64,000 nt of DNA from Cyclobacteriaceae bacterium (GTDB lineage: Bacteria; Bacteroidota; Bacteroidia; Cytophagales; Cyclobacteriaceae): contig JALHOT010000016.1 of assembly GCA_022842845.1 (NCBI GenBank), positions 1 through 64,000 of the forward strand, given 5' to 3'. The stretch's first letter is position 1, and every line of letters starts with the position of its first letter. The notes under the pieces were generated by a model, which worked only from the letters and a program-made list of their open reading frames with translations, made no database searches and was not told where the DNA came from. A program made the translations under genes and the position numbers. Below, piece after piece: positions 1-10,187 of this stretch.

Positions 1-2261
1 AAAACTACCATCATGGCAATACCAAGCATAAGCACCAAAGTAATAAACCAGACCCGTTGCCAGACGGGTGGAATAATAGTAATAAAAAACTCCCGAGGCT
101 CTTCCATCCAAACACCATCACCATTAGATGCTTTTATTTTAAGTACGTAGTTGCCGGGGGGAAGATTTGGATAACGCGCAAAATGGAGAGACCCACTCTG
201 AATCCATTCTTTATCGTACCCTTGTAAAAAATATGCATACTTATTTTGGCCTGGTTCGCTAAAGTCGAGTGCAGAAAAGTCAAACGAGATTGTATTTTGA
301 CTATAATCAAGCTCTATACCATGCAATTCATTATAACTACTGTCTGTAAGAAGCGGAACATCCCCTAAGTTAATAGTATTGATTGAAATTTTCGGAGCAT
401 GCTTATTGGTGGGTAAGTTAACAGGGTCTATAACATTTACGCCATTGAGTCCCCCAAAGTATAGTCGCCCGTGTTCATCTTTATAGTAACTGCCTGTGTT
501 AAATTCATTAGACTGCAGTCCGTCCATTACACCAAAGTTGGTGTAGGTTGTATCGGTAAGATTGATGCGAGTTATTCCTTTATTATGGCTTAGCCAAAGG
601 TTACCAAAGTCATCTTCCAATAAACCGTACACAAAATCATTTGGCAGTTGTTTAGGTGACTGATGAGCACTAATTACCCCTAGTTCATCTGAAACTTCAA
701 AAAGGCCGCTTGTAGTAGCAATAAAATTTCGATTGTGCGATGTACGTAAAATACTTTTTACAAATGAGTTAATTGTGGTTTTCTTTACCTTCTTTGTTTT
801 CTTATTATAAACCAATAATCCCTGATTAGTTCCAACCCAAATCTCGGCAGCAGAATGCTCAAAGAAACACGTAATTTGTCCATCAGTATCTATTGTGATT
901 TCAGATACGTTATCAAGCTTTCTATCAGTCTCTATTATTTCATTATTGGTATTGTACACCCACCCAGCTGGCTTCTTTACCACTGTAGGAAAAGCAATGG
1001 CAATATCTACAATTGGTTTTCGTAACACTTCTTTGTATGACTTATGATTATATAAAATCATGTACTTGCCAGAAAATACAATTATATGGTCTTCGTCATA
1101 ATTGAATACTCCCTCCACACTGGATATTAGGTTTGGTTTCTCAAAACGAATTTGTTTGTACTTTTTTTTGTCTGAATAAATCATTAGCCCCTCTGCATAA
1201 AGGGCTACAATTATTTTACCATCAGGCGTTACAGCAATTGATTTCGTTAAATCAGTTTTAGGGTTGCCTGTTGTAAAATGCTTAAATTTATTTTGATAGG
1301 GGGAATAAATCTTTAAACCATTACCATTAGTTCCTATATACAAATTATTGCTGTGGTCAACATATAAACTCTGAACATAAAAGTAAGAGTTCGAGTTGTT
1401 ATTTGAGAATTTTTGGGTATGGCTTAAAACTTTCAGTGTACTAGAGTCTATCTCATAAAGTCCATATTGCGAGCCTGCATAGAGCTTGCTATTCCATTTA
1501 GCGTAATCAAAAAACAACGGAAGCGGGCCGTTTAGATTAAGCTCTTTACCAGGCTTAATAACAAACGTGTCCTTTTGAATATTATATAACAACATTCCCA
1601 TGTCTGTCATGGCAACGCACTCTTCATTACTAATTTTCAGTAGAGCCCCAGTAAATTTTGCAAGTAACTTCTTCTTTTTAACAACCCCTGCCTCAATGTT
1701 TATTACTATTAATAAATTACTTTCCAGTGTAATAAATTGATGAGGGAAGGCAACCGGCATTCGTAAGGATTCAATTGATGATGATGTGGAGTCAATGTTA
1801 ATAACTTTCTGAATTTGTTTACTGTTCCTATTAAGCAACAATACTTTATAGGTTCCATCCATAAACCAAAGAGAATTTGAGTTGCCCCCTAAAATTGTGC
1901 AAGGATAGGGTGATTGATAGATTCGCTCAAAATTATCGAGGTGGCGATTATATCGATCAAGACCTTTATTGTGGGCTACCCACAATTGCTTGTCAGGATC
2001 TTCATAAAATTGAAATAAAGTAATGCCTCCAATTGTGGTGCTATCTCCTCTCTGAAATTTATAATGTTTAAACGTATAACCATCGTAGCGGTTAATGCCA
2101 TCGGCAGTACCAATCCATAAATATCCCCTATAGTCCTGAAGGATAGCCCACACTGTATTTTGTGCGAGTCCCTCCTCAACCGTTAACGACTGGAAGTTGC
2201 CGGAAAGCTGCCCAAATGCTTGGGTACAGGTAAAAAAAATAACTACAATGATGTGGCGCAC
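1..2261 (-). CDS. Two-component-type sensor with ligand-binding propeller and Y_Y_Y domain (C-terminus beyond window)
   Basis: The frame is open from a GTG at 2261 (in-frame TAA a few codons upstream, no ATG between) to the left edge. The first residues are a signal peptide ending near AFGQ. Next come repeats of the regulator-propeller type, such as AILQDYRGYLWIGTADGINR, IWVGTNQGLLVYN, LLEDDFGNLWLSHNKGITRI and HGRLYFGGLNGVNVIDP. A Y_Y_Y-like Ig domain follows (KYAYFLQGYDKEWIQSG ... PPGNYVLKIKASNGDG), and then a transmembrane helix starting near position 55, ending at the window edge. In Bacteroidota this architecture senses glycans or other signals in the periplasm and continues into a histidine kinase, LytTR or HTH output domain. 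The output domain lies outside the window, so kinase versus non-kinase cannot be decided. A 16-bp perfect palindrome lies upstream at 2331-2346. Confidence 0.85.
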   Translation of the reverse strand, partial: MRHIIVVIFFTCTQAFGQLSGNFQSLTVEEGLAQNTVWAILQDYRGYLWIGTADGINRYDGYTFKHYKFQRGDSTTIGGITLFQFYEDPDKQLWVAHNKGLDRYNRHLDNFERIYQSPYPCTILGGNSNSLWFMDGTYKVLLLNRNSKQIQKVINIDSTSSSIESLRMPVAFPHQFITLESNLLIVINIEAGVVKKKKLLAKFTGALLKISNEECVAMTDMGMLLYNIQKDTFVIKPGKELNLNGPLPLFFDYAKWNSKLYAGSQYGLYEIDSSTLKVLSHTQKFSNNNSNSYFYVQSLYVDHSNNLYIGTNGNGLKIYSPYQNKFKHFTTGNPKTDLTKSIAVTPDGKIIVALYAEGLMIYSDKKKYKQIRFEKPNLISSVEGVFNYDEDHIIVFSGKYMILYNHKSYKEVLRKPIVDIAIAFPTVVKKPAGWVYNTNNEIIETDRKLDNVSEITIDTDGQITCFFEHSAAEIWVGTNQGLLVYNKKTKKVKKTTINSFVKSILRTSHNRNFIATTSGLFEVSDELGVISAHQSPKQLPNDFVYGLLEDDFGNLWLSHNKGITRINLTDTTYTNFGVMDGLQSNEFNTGSYYKDEHGRLYFGGLNGVNVIDPVNLPTNKHAPKISINTINLGDVPLLTDSSYNELHGIELDYSQNTISFDFSALDFSEPGQNKYAYFLQGYDKEWIQSGSLHFARYPNLPPGNYVLKIKASNGDGVWMEEPREFFITIIPPVWQRVWFITLVLMLGIAMMVV

Positions 2262-2330
2262 TAAAAAATAAAAGTAGTAAAGTTAAAGATAGCCTCCATT
2301 CACCTATTCTGGAAAAAAAAATTCAGCAAT

Positions 2331-2346
2331 TACAGCATATGCTGTA
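2331..2346. promoter_or_regulatory. 16-bp perfect palindrome, possible operator
   Basis: TACAGCATATGCTGTA is its own reverse complement. It lies 70 bp upstream of the sensor gene that starts at 2261 on the minus strand and 55 bp upstream of a doubtful short reading frame at 2401. Its position suits a dimeric regulator's site. No regulator is identified, and a chance palindrome remains possible. Confidence 0.3.
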
Positions 2347-2400
2347 TTCTCCTTAGGGTACATAATCACAAAATTTACATTGACTTTAATCTAACCCATT

Positions 2401-2562
2401 ATGAAAATTATTACTAAGAAAATTCCAGAAGCTCCACTATTCGATGTTACTGCATCGGCATGTTCACAAATTCCCATTACTGTAATAACAGTTGACCAAA
2501 GTTTGGCCCTGAAAGGCAAGGACTGGCATCTAACTGATGCCATGGGAAAAATCCAACAATAA
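2401..2562 (+). CDS. Possible 53-residue protein of unknown function
   Basis: An ATG-to-TAA frame of 53 residues starts MKIITKKIPEAPLFDV and ends HLTDAMGKIQQ. It has no signal peptide, membrane segment or recognised domain. The rest of the 408-bp stretch between the divergent sensor and the secreted protein at 2670 shows only the palindrome at 2331. The frame is plausible because its composition is protein-like, but there is no clear ribosome binding site, so it could be chance. Confidence 0.25.
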   Translation: MKIITKKIPEAPLFDVTASACSQIPITVITVDQSLALKGKDWHLTDAMGKIQQ

Positions 2563-2669
2563 GACTGGAGTCAAAATAACAGTCTTGTCCCAAATGCTGG
2601 GGTTATCTTTTTAAGGTTTTACTACTATCAACTATTCTGTTCAACCCACAAAACAATTATTTCAAGCAA

Positions 2670-4340
2670 ATGAAAAATTTAATCATTACATCCGCATTAG
2701 TAATTTCTTCCCTGATATTGCATGCTCAGATAGAAGTTACAACCAAAAATTTAGATTTAGAACCTTTAAACAAGCACAAAAACTGGCTAATTGGTGAAGC
2801 TGGAGTTGACCAGTCTTCTGGAAATGTGTTTATAAAAATGAAACAATCTGAAAATGATGAAACAAGAAATGCATTTTGGGGAACCATCACTTTCAGAGGA
2901 CAAAAGTGGAAAATTGACAAGCTACTATTTGATAAAGACTTCAATTATGTAGAGACGAAATCAGCCAAGTACAATAGCTCTGCAGAAGCTATAGCTAACA
3001 ACGAATATATTTATGGCAAAAAATTTAAAGCAATTGCTGACGGAACTGGAACTGGTTCCGTTGTAAAAAGCGTAGGCTCCGCATTCAGTACCGCAATGCC
3101 TAAAGGACCAATTGACAACTCATTTATGTTTACAACTATTGTTACAAGCTTTACCAGTATAACTGGATTTAAGATAGCTTCATCATTTATAGGTCTACAA
3201 ATACAATCATCGACCCCTAAAAGTGGTGGTGTTAGCTTTAGCGAGTACCCGGTAGTAATTAAGCAAACAAGTGAAGACGCAAAAGAAGAAAAGGGACAAA
3301 GGTGGATACCCATGTTTACTAACCCTGTACCCAACGGGGGTAACATTCTTTTTAATACAGCTGGCGTTAACAAGGAAGAAAAACAACACTTTATTTTTAG
3401 AAAGTACGATGAGAAGACCAACATTGTAAAAGAACAAACCTTTACGTTTGACTATCAATGCATTATGTATGCAAAAGAAATTGAAGTGGCACCAGGTGTG
3501 TTTGATTACGTTTTTGTGACCTTGCCTATAAACTATAAAAAATCAAAACTACCTACTAAACCTGCCAATACTTACGAGTATTTCTATGTAGATGGAAACA
3601 CCTACGAAATTAAAGAAAGAGTAACTATAACAGCACCTAATTCGCAGTGGAACATTTCACAAGTTTACGCAAAAGATGGGGCAGTTTACTTATTTGGTGA
3701 ATCCGGAAAAACAGCTACTACTTATCAGGACTTGGGAATTCCCGATCCAAAAGACTTCCCTAATTTTCAGCTCGTTAAAATAGAAGGAGGAATGGTAAAA
3801 TACGCAAAGAGCATTACGCCTGAAAACATTAAAGCTAAGTTGCTAAATGTAAATGGTGAAAAAACCAAGTCAGACTTAAACTTTAAGGTGCATGCCCCTC
3901 AAATGGATGTTGTCAATGGTAAATTCATTTATGGTGGTAGATACGAAAATGTTAAAAATGCTATCTTCAACGACAAAGGTGATTTGGAAGCATTTATCAT
4001 CAAAGATGCTGAGTTTTCAGAAAACTATTTCACTTTTTCAAAAGATAAAAAGACCATGTATAGCTTAGTTCAAAATGTGCTTGAGTACAATAAATGGGAT
4101 AAAGAAACTGGCGTAATCACTCCTAAAGATGCCAGACAAGTTATTACTGCACTCTCGATAATTTCTTATGATTTAGAAAACAAATCAGTTAAATATCAAG
4201 ATTTTAAAAATGATAACTGGGGAGTGAAATTTTCAAATCAAATTTTACTAGATAATGATGATACATTGCTACTTCTCGGTACTAACATCACTAAAAAGGC
4301 TAAGGAGAGCGAATTGGTCTTTATTAAAGTATCAAAGTAA
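2670..4340 (+). CDS. Secreted protein of unknown function, 556 aa
   Basis: The protein begins with a signal peptide, MKNLIITSALVISSLILHAQ, cleaved after AQ, so it is exported to the periplasm or surface. I recognise no family. The mature part is Lys- and aromatic-rich and contains several segments of the kind IYGGRYENV, VYLFGESGKT and LLLLGTNITKK, spaced as in beta-propeller or WD-like extracellular proteins. There is no lipobox, membrane helix or C-terminal sorting domain. The gene is AT-rich relative to the housekeeping genes later in the window, which fits an accessory region. An intrinsic terminator follows 20 bp after the stop. Confidence 0.75.
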   Translation: MKNLIITSALVISSLILHAQIEVTTKNLDLEPLNKHKNWLIGEAGVDQSSGNVFIKMKQSENDETRNAFWGTITFRGQKWKIDKLLFDKDFNYVETKSAKYNSSAEAIANNEYIYGKKFKAIADGTGTGSVVKSVGSAFSTAMPKGPIDNSFMFTTIVTSFTSITGFKIASSFIGLQIQSSTPKSGGVSFSEYPVVIKQTSEDAKEEKGQRWIPMFTNPVPNGGNILFNTAGVNKEEKQHFIFRKYDEKTNIVKEQTFTFDYQCIMYAKEIEVAPGVFDYVFVTLPINYKKSKLPTKPANTYEYFYVDGNTYEIKERVTITAPNSQWNISQVYAKDGAVYLFGESGKTATTYQDLGIPDPKDFPNFQLVKIEGGMVKYAKSITPENIKAKLLNVNGEKTKSDLNFKVHAPQMDVVNGKFIYGGRYENVKNAIFNDKGDLEAFIIKDAEFSENYFTFSKDKKTMYSLVQNVLEYNKWDKETGVITPKDARQVITALSIISYDLENKSVKYQDFKNDNWGVKFSNQILLDNDDTLLLLGTNITKKAKESELVFIKVSK

Positions 4341-4360
4341 TATATGGGTTTATTCAGTGA

Positions 4361-4392
4361 AAGAGGTTGCCTAACGCAACCTCTTTTTTTTT
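4361..4392 (+). terminator. Intrinsic terminator of the 2670-4340 gene
   Basis: The 10-bp perfect stem AAGAGGTTGC / GCAACCTCTT has a 5-nt loop and is followed by a run of T. From here to the stop of the cytochrome peroxidase gene (4602) I see no further feature. Confidence 0.85.
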
Positions 4393-4601
4393 ATGCACTA
4401 CATTCAGGTCTTACCCCATACTTTGGAGCCTGTCCCTGCAAATCAACCAGCAAAACAAAACACCAAAGCTATTGGTCTTCTCTAATTCAAATATCCTTAA
4501 GTAGCTTTCCATCTCAACGTTTGGTACTTCTATATTATAATTCACGGAGGGCTTGTACTACTATCCAGTCCATTCGGTATTTGTAATAGCGAATCAACAA
4601 T

Positions 4602-5816
4602 TTAATTCTTCACAAAAGGATCAGACCACTTCTTATCGGTATACACTGCCGATCCTGCCAGGGTTCTTATAAAAGCTACGATCGCATCTTTCTCCTGCTG
4701 CGTCAGGTTAAGATTTTGAGGCTTACCCCCAGGGCGCAGCCGTGGATCCAAATTATTATTACCTGCCAGGTTTATTTGATTGTAATGATCAATCACGGTC
4801 ATTAGCTGGCTCGAGGCCCCTGTGTGCATGAAGGGGCCATTAGCAGTACCATCTGCCTTTACCACATCGCGCAAAGAAGGAGAGCGTGTAACAATCAGAT
4901 CGTTTCCTCCGGCAATTGCTCCAATCACTCCATTGTTAAGCGAGTTGGGATCTATATCAAACTCAGGTGGGCGATGACAACCACCGCAGCCCGCACCTCC
5001 TCCGGTACGCACTCCATTAAGGTTGAATTGGGGTGCTGCCAGAAATAAGTTTTTTCCCTGATTCTCTTGTTGACTGAAATTCGGAAAGGGCATAGGTTCA
5101 TTCATTACCAGGGCACGGCCCGCATCGTACTTACTATCGAAGGATTGAATGCTGCGAACAAATTGCGACATACTTTCCTGTAATCGGGTTTCGGTTATTT
5201 GCTTATCGCCATAGGCAAAATCAAAGAGTTCCTGGTAGTAATCGATGGATTGTAACTTAGTGAGCAAAGCTTGTAAATCGGGCCTGCCATCTCTTCCGCT
5301 AAAACCCATTTCGGCATGATCTTGAATGGGCTGTGTAGTTTGGGCCTCTAAGGAAATCGCTCGCTCATCCCAAAAAAATTTTACCTCGGTTCCAAAGCGA
5401 GCATTGACCAATCGCATTGAATGGCGGGCGGTTGTTCCACCGCTTACCCCTGCACTTGCCTGGGCATTGTCGCTAAAAGCAAATGCCTGTTGGTGGCAAC
5501 TGCCACAAGAAACCGAGTTATCCAAGGAAAGACTCTTATCGTAAAATAGAACTCGCCCTAGTGTAGCTTTAGCATTGCTAATACGGTTGCCTGCCGTATT
5601 ATCCTTTGTGATATAAGCAGGAATAGTTTGGGAAGCATAGTTATCAGGTGATGATAGGTTTAGGCTGGCACCAAAGGTTTCTTCCACCGCTAGGTAGCTT
5701 TTAGTGGGTGCTTCTGATTCAGAACAGGAGAAGAACAAAGCGGCCACTACTAGTGCGGCCAAGAAGATAGCGAGGCTTCTTTGTAAAGGATTAGACAATA
5801 ACCATGGACACATCAT
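4602..5816 (-). CDS. Di-haem cytochrome c peroxidase (CCP/MauG family) lipoprotein
   Basis: The 404-residue protein carries two haem c attachment motifs, CGSCH (about residue 102) and CGGCH (about residue 278), the pattern of bacterial cytochrome c peroxidases. These reduce H2O2 in the periplasm with electrons from small c-type cytochromes or quinol. The segment around FWDERAISLEAQTTQPI is typical of the family. The N-terminus is hydrophobic and ends in a lipobox (AALFFSC, followed by SESEAP), so the enzyme is membrane-anchored. Two adjacent ATGs (5816 and 5813) are possible starts. The gene stands alone between convergent and divergent unknowns. Family assignment is firm. Whether it is a true peroxidase or a MauG-like oxidase is not settled. 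Confidence 0.9.
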   Translation of the reverse strand: MMCPWLLSNPLQRSLAIFLAALVVAALFFSCSESEAPTKSYLAVEETFGASLNLSSPDNYASQTIPAYITKDNTAGNRISNAKATLGRVLFYDKSLSLDNSVSCGSCHQQAFAFSDNAQASAGVSGGTTARHSMRLVNARFGTEVKFFWDERAISLEAQTTQPIQDHAEMGFSGRDGRPDLQALLTKLQSIDYYQELFDFAYGDKQITETRLQESMSQFVRSIQSFDSKYDAGRALVMNEPMPFPNFSQQENQGKNLFLAAPQFNLNGVRTGGGAGCGGCHRPPEFDIDPNSLNNGVIGAIAGGNDLIVTRSPSLRDVVKADGTANGPFMHTGASSQLMTVIDHYNQINLAGNNNLDPRLRPGGKPQNLNLTQQEKDAIVAFIRTLAGSAVYTDKKWSDPFVKN

Positions 5817-6055
5817 ATGGATCAGGGTTTGTTGATTAGACAGGCTTTGGTGAGAAAGGTTTAATCTAACGAATATTTTTTATAAAATTAAGTGTACGTC
5901 AAAACATGGCCTACCTATTAGCTTACAGGCCTTGTACTCAGAATCACCCTTGTCCTGGAAGATTGCTTCAAGTCCTTGTGGAAAAAGGAACAGCAATAGA
6001 AGAACTTGTAAATCCAGAGTGCCTAAATTATATTTCATAACATAAGGCTTTAATC

Positions 6056-6541
6056 ATGAAACTAGTACTCACTCTTATATTGCTGCTAGCAAGTTTTCGC
6101 ATGCATGCACAATCTGACACAGTATTCAAAGAGACAATCCCTGGCAGTAATTATCTTAGTTTATATGGTGAATTATTAGGCAACTCCTATACACTGTCTA
6201 TCAATGCTGAATATGCACATCTTTTTAACGATAAACGAAATGGAATTTATCTGAGAGGTGGTGCCGGATACATTTATTATGGAACATCCGTTTTGTTTGA
6301 GGGAGGTTACTTAATTGGCAAGAATAAGAATTATTTTGAGCTAGGCTTTGGCTACACAGAAGCCTTTAATACGGACGATGAAGACATGGTTGGCATCAGG
6401 GCGGGCTACCGGAGAATGGGGAAAAATGGTTTTCTGTTGAGAGTCAGTCCGATGTTGGCGATACTTAAGTACAAAAATGGTGATAAAGAAGCATGGCCCT
6501 GGCTCGGCTTAAGCCTCGGTTACTCATTCCCAAGGAGATAA
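6056..6541 (+). CDS. Small exported, barrel-like protein of unknown function
   Basis: The 161-residue protein starts with a signal peptide (MKLVLTLILLLASFRMHAQ). The mature part is rich in Gly, Tyr and alternating hydrophobic residues (RNGIYLRGGAGYIYYG, YFELGFGYTEAF, WLGLSLGYSFPRR). It ends with an aromatic/basic C-terminus, as in small outer-membrane beta-barrels. No family is recognised. The 239 bp upstream of it, back to the peroxidase gene, hold no supported feature. Confidence 0.65.
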   Translation: MKLVLTLILLLASFRMHAQSDTVFKETIPGSNYLSLYGELLGNSYTLSINAEYAHLFNDKRNGIYLRGGAGYIYYGTSVLFEGGYLIGKNKNYFELGFGYTEAFNTDDEDMVGIRAGYRRMGKNGFLLRVSPMLAILKYKNGDKEAWPWLGLSLGYSFPRR

Positions 6542-6613
6542 GGTGGCTACTGACAAAGTCTTGGATCGTGTCACCAAGACCCTAGCTGTGAAACGAAAGT
6601 TAAAGGACTATAA

Positions 6614-6703
6614 ACCTTTGACCATTTCAAATCTATTTACCTTGATCAGTACTTCGATAATACTCATAAAGAAGTGTATGGGTTTGAGCTGAATTTTGAG
6701 TGA
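6614..6703 (+). pseudogene. Possible C-terminal remnant of a lost gene
   Basis: Between an in-frame TAA at 6611 and TGA at 6701 lie 29 codons of protein-like composition (YFDNTHKEVYGFELNFE at the end) without a start codon. It may be the tail of a deleted gene. A 7-bp inverted repeat (GTCTTGG at 6558, CCAAGAC at 6574) sits just upstream without a T run. The evidence is weak and chance is a real alternative. Confidence 0.15.
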
Positions 6704-6719
6704 GCTTCCCTTTTACTTC

Positions 6720-7502
6720 TTACTTAATCTGTTCGTCCAAGATGTCAAGTATCTTGTTGATTCTAGTTTGAAGCGCATAGGATTGAATATTACCAGAATG
6801 ATTAAGCCCTATTGACACTGAAATTATTCCCTCTAAATCTCTGTTGCTCAATATCTCTTTTGTTTCAGGAGACTTTCTTGATTGGCCAATCGCAATAAGA
6901 TTATTTGTCAATTTGTCCAGAGCAAAGGGCATCATATCATTATTATTCACTCGGTCAATACAATCTCTGGCAATGCCAAGTTTTACATAAATAGGCACTA
7001 CCTGTTCATCGACTATTTTGGTCCAGCGCTTTTCGACTTCCTGCAGGGCGATTATATCTGATGACCAGTTGGTCAATAGTCTCTTTAATTTTTCGTCACG
7101 TATAAGTCTAATATTGCCCGATCCGATTAAATCATTCACAATAGGATCAAAGGTAGGGTCGTTCATTTGCTGAGCCAGACGCATTATCAAACTATCCCTA
7201 TTGGCCATTTCAGGTCTGTCAATGTCTTTTAATATATTTTGAGATGCTTGAATAATTGATTTTCTCGTTGTAATTTTTTCTTCCAATTGATGCAGATTAG
7301 ATGTAAACTCATCTCTCAGTTGAGTCAAAATTTGTTGCTCTTTGATGACATCCTTTCTTTGATCGTTCCAATTATTAATGGATAGTGCTATTAAAATTCC
7401 AATAACAACCAACACTATTTCTCCTATTGAATACAGAATGTACTTCTTTGTCTCACTTTTGGCAAAGAATTTTTTTCTGCTGATTCGAAAAAGTTTCTTC
7501 AT
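6720..7502 (-). CDS. DUF6090-type membrane protein
   Basis: The 260-residue protein begins with a basic stretch (MKKLFRISRKKFF) and then one transmembrane helix (about residues 24-43, ILYSIGEIVLVVIGILIALS) followed by INNWNDQRK. This opening is characteristic of the Bacteroidota DUF6090 family, whose function is unknown. The rest is mostly helical and probably periplasmic. I chose the ATG at 7502 over an in-frame start at 7538 because the family begins with the MKKLFR-like segment. It is convergent with the small barrel-like gene at 6056-6541. Confidence 0.75.
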   Translation of the reverse strand: MKKLFRISRKKFFAKSETKKYILYSIGEIVLVVIGILIALSINNWNDQRKDVIKEQQILTQLRDEFTSNLHQLEEKITTRKSIIQASQNILKDIDRPEMANRDSLIMRLAQQMNDPTFDPIVNDLIGSGNIRLIRDEKLKRLLTNWSSDIIALQEVEKRWTKIVDEQVVPIYVKLGIARDCIDRVNNNDMMPFALDKLTNNLIAIGQSRKSPETKEILSNRDLEGIISVSIGLNHSGNIQSYALQTRINKILDILDEQIK

Positions 7503-8079
7503 TGTAAGCGTTACGTTGATTTCACGAAAAATTAGCAATTATAGATATACCCCATCCTAATCACTTTTGCAATATTCCTTTGTTGTTAATATTTACTTAG
7601 CTCTATCGTTTCCACTAATAAGTGTTGACAAATGAAAAGTAGTTTTAAGCCGACTCCGGAAGTTATAACGAAGATAGAACTTAATATAGGATTACTATTT
7701 AAAATTAATCAGTTTTGATTCATCTATTCAAAAAACAGACCATAGTATAAAACTCATAAGGCTACTGCCCCTTACAATCAAACATCCCTGGATTTTGTGC
7801 GTGTCCTCACAAAGCAAGTATTAAAAATTAATGTAACACTGTAAGTAAATATTTTATAAATGAAAAAGTATTTTCTCCCCCTTCATAAAAGCGTACAGTT
7901 GAAGACTTGGTTCATGAGAGCCATGTGACAAAAATCCCTCTCGTATGAACTGGTGCCAGATTAAAAGCACCAAGGGCCAGCAATACAATCCCAAACGAAA
8001 GCATCACAAGTATCGGAATACATGTAAATCGAATTGATTCGAATGGCAACCAAAGCGCAACGTGCATTAGTGTTCTCTG
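7503..8079. other. Intergenic stretch without a supported gene
   Basis: About 580 bp lie between the divergent start of the DUF6090 gene and the terminator of the CocE-type hydrolase gene. There is no convincing reading frame on either strand. An imperfect inverted repeat (GTTCATGAGAG from 7910, CTCTCGTATGAAC ending near 7951) could form a hairpin. I cannot assign it to a known RNA. Confidence 0.5.
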
Positions 8080-8084
8080 GCAAA

Positions 8085-8121
8085 AAAAACTCAGGATTAG
8101 TTTTTAATCCTGAGCTTTTTT
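8085..8121. terminator. Bidirectional-looking intrinsic terminator of the CocE-type gene
   Basis: The 10-bp perfect stem CTCAGGATTA (8090-8099) / TAATCCTGAG (8105-8114) has a 5-nt loop. A run of A precedes it and a run of T follows it, so it could stop transcription from either side. The gene that needs it is the minus-strand hydrolase ending at 8147. Confidence 0.8.
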
Positions 8122-8146
8122 ATGCTAACGTATTTACAAAAAGTAT

Positions 8147-10039
8147 TTATTTCTTCTTCACAATAGGCAAGCGTATGTTGCTCAAATATTTCGCTGCATG
8201 ATGGACACTGTTAGTGGCTATCTTTCCTTCTGATTCATCGAAGTTATTTCCGCCTGTATTCAGATTTCTATCGAAACGAGGAAAATTACTGCTTGATATT
8301 TCGATGCGTATGCGATGCCCTTTCTCAAAGTAATTGCTGGTTGACATTGGCGTTAAATCAACTTTATATACCTGACCTGCCTGCATAAACACTTCTTTGG
8401 TATAGCCCTCCCGGTAGCGCAAGCGCTGAATAGTTTCATCAAGATTATAGGCTCTGCCATCCGGATATACATCAATTAATTTAATAGTGATGTCAGTATC
8501 CTTTACATCTGATGACACATAAAGGGTAGACTCTATAAAGCCACTTACCTCAATGCCCTCTGCCAAGGGCTCAGTGGTGTAAACCAATATATCATCGCGT
8601 TTCTCCATCTCTTGCTGATCGAATGAACCACCCTGCACCGCATTGCCTGTACAGCATACATTGCCTCCATACGACATCACAGGGTTCATCGGATCATAGG
8701 TAAAGGTATCCTCCGGATTATCTTTAGTAGGTTTCTTTATGCTTAGCGTTCCGTTTCCTGAACTTGTATTGGCTTTTCCCTGACTATTCAGATAGTAGGT
8801 AGTCATGACAGAATTTTCGGGTGGCCAGGTTTCGGAACTCTGCCACTGGTTACTGCCCATGGTAAAATACTTTACTTTAGGGATCTTTTTCAACGCCTCC
8901 TTTGATTCGCCTTTGAGCCAAACATCAAACCAACCGTAAACAAGTTCATTGTAGTTAAGACGTGCATCACCAACGCTTCGTTCTCCAACAATGGTGTTTT
9001 CAGTGGCTCTTGTGTAGGCACAATGCAAGGTGGGGGCAATCACTAAATATTGATTATCGCGAACAGCAGCATCTTTCGCATTGTTACGCACATGGTTGTA
9101 CAAGGCAAGGTTAGGACTGCTGGATACATCGTACCACGACACAAACCAAAAGCTTGGTGTATTAAAAGGCATGTTGTCATGATACAGTCCTCCTTTATAC
9201 CATGCTGAGTCATTCGGTGTTCTGCGGATCATGTCTTCGTAAATTCCTTTAGGCCCGTTTACATTTTTAATAATGTCTTGTACAGGCAGATGCTTCAGGC
9301 CTTCTGCCCAATCTACTTTAGGATAACGCGGTGCCATGTCGTAGAAGCGTTGAATGCGTTGCAAATCTTCTTGTGTGATGTTCGCTGGCAACAAGGGTTT
9401 AAACTCATCGTGTTGAGTGCTGTACAACCAGGCGGTGAAGAGCATTTGTTGTGCACCTCCGCGAAACCAGTTGCCTTGTTCATAATATTTGCCAATGCGT
9501 CCAACGCCTGCACCAAAACCTTGCGGCACCATGGCTGCCAGATTGGGGTGCTCTAAGGCAGCCACTGCCATTTGCCACTCAGCAGTAGAAGAACAACCTA
9601 GCGTTCCTATTTTTCCATTGCTCCAGGTTTGTGTGGCCATCCAGGTGAAGGCATCATAACCATCGGTAGTCGGTGCGCCCAGAATTTCCCATTCACCTTC
9701 TGAAAAAAAACGACCACGTTCATTTTGGACAACATAGGCATATCCCTTTTTCACGGCCTCCAGTGCTGTTTGCAAAGTTCGCGTTACTAATTCACCATCG
9801 CGGTAGCTGTTAAAATTATAGGGGGTGCGTGAGAAAATTATTGGATACTTGCCTTCGCCCTTTGGTCGATAAATATCGGTTGAGAGACGAACACCATCGC
9901 GCATGGGCATCATCACCTTCTGATCAATGACGGCTACTTTTTCTAATTCATCCAATACAGTGGTTTTCTCTTGCGCCTGTGTACCCCATACACAACAGAG
10001 AATAAATAGCCCACTCATTAACAGCCTTCTCTTTTTCAT
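8147..10039 (-). CDS. CocE/NonD family alpha/beta-hydrolase (X-Pro dipeptidyl-peptidase-like), secreted
   Basis: The 630-residue protein has a signal peptide ([23 protein letters not shown]). The CocE-type fold opens with [18 protein letters not shown] and continues with an oxyanion/nucleophile region, [15 protein letters not shown]. The likely nucleophile is Ser150, in G-C-S-S rather than the more usual G-x-S-Y. The C-terminal jelly-roll (X-Pro dipeptidyl-peptidase C-terminal domain) is visible around [20 protein letters not shown] and [17 protein letters not shown]. Members hydrolyse acyl esters, beta-lactams such as glutaryl-cephalosporins, or proline peptides; the substrate here is unknown. 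The gene is monocistronic with its own terminator. Confidence 0.9.
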   Translation of the reverse strand: MKKRRLLMSGLFILCCVWGTQAQEKTTVLDELEKVAVIDQKVMMPMRDGVRLSTDIYRPKGEGKYPIIFSRTPYNFNSYRDGELVTRTLQTALEAVKKGYAYVVQNERGRFFSEGEWEILGAPTTDGYDAFTWMATQTWSNGKIGTLGCSSTAEWQMAVAALEHPNLAAMVPQGFGAGVGRIGKYYEQGNWFRGGAQQMLFTAWLYSTQHDEFKPLLPANITQEDLQRIQRFYDMAPRYPKVDWAEGLKHLPVQDIIKNVNGPKGIYEDMIRRTPNDSAWYKGGLYHDNMPFNTPSFWFVSWYDVSSSPNLALYNHVRNNAKDAAVRDNQYLVIAPTLHCAYTRATENTIVGERSVGDARLNYNELVYGWFDVWLKGESKEALKKIPKVKYFTMGSNQWQSSETWPPENSVMTTYYLNSQGKANTSSGNGTLSIKKPTKDNPEDTFTYDPMNPVMSYGGNVCCTGNAVQGGSFDQQEMEKRDDILVYTTEPLAEGIEVSGFIESTLYVSSDVKDTDITIKLIDVYPDGRAYNLDETIQRLRYREGYTKEVFMQAGQVYKVDLTPMSTSNYFEKGHRIRIEISSSNFPRFDRNLNTGGNNFDESEGKIATNSVHHAAKYLSNIRLPIVKKK

Positions 10040-10187
10040 GATACTAATTTAGTTACACATTTAAGGTAATTAAATGATCTTGAGGAATAGTGAGAAAGTA
10101 GATGATCGGTAAATGACTTGTATGACCCTTCCCTATTTGAGTGTGGTGATTAGCCAATCAGGCTTACACAAAAAGTAAGATATATCT

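Noticed and set aside
4344-4586. Open frame of 80 codons after the terminator
   Set aside because: It starts within the terminator region, has no protein-like composition or family, and lies on AT-rich spacer.
7905-7955. Imperfect hairpin with GAGAGCC-like bases reminiscent of group II intron domain V
   Set aside because: The pairing has a bulge, the conserved domain V bases are not all present, and no reverse transcriptase remnant lies nearby.
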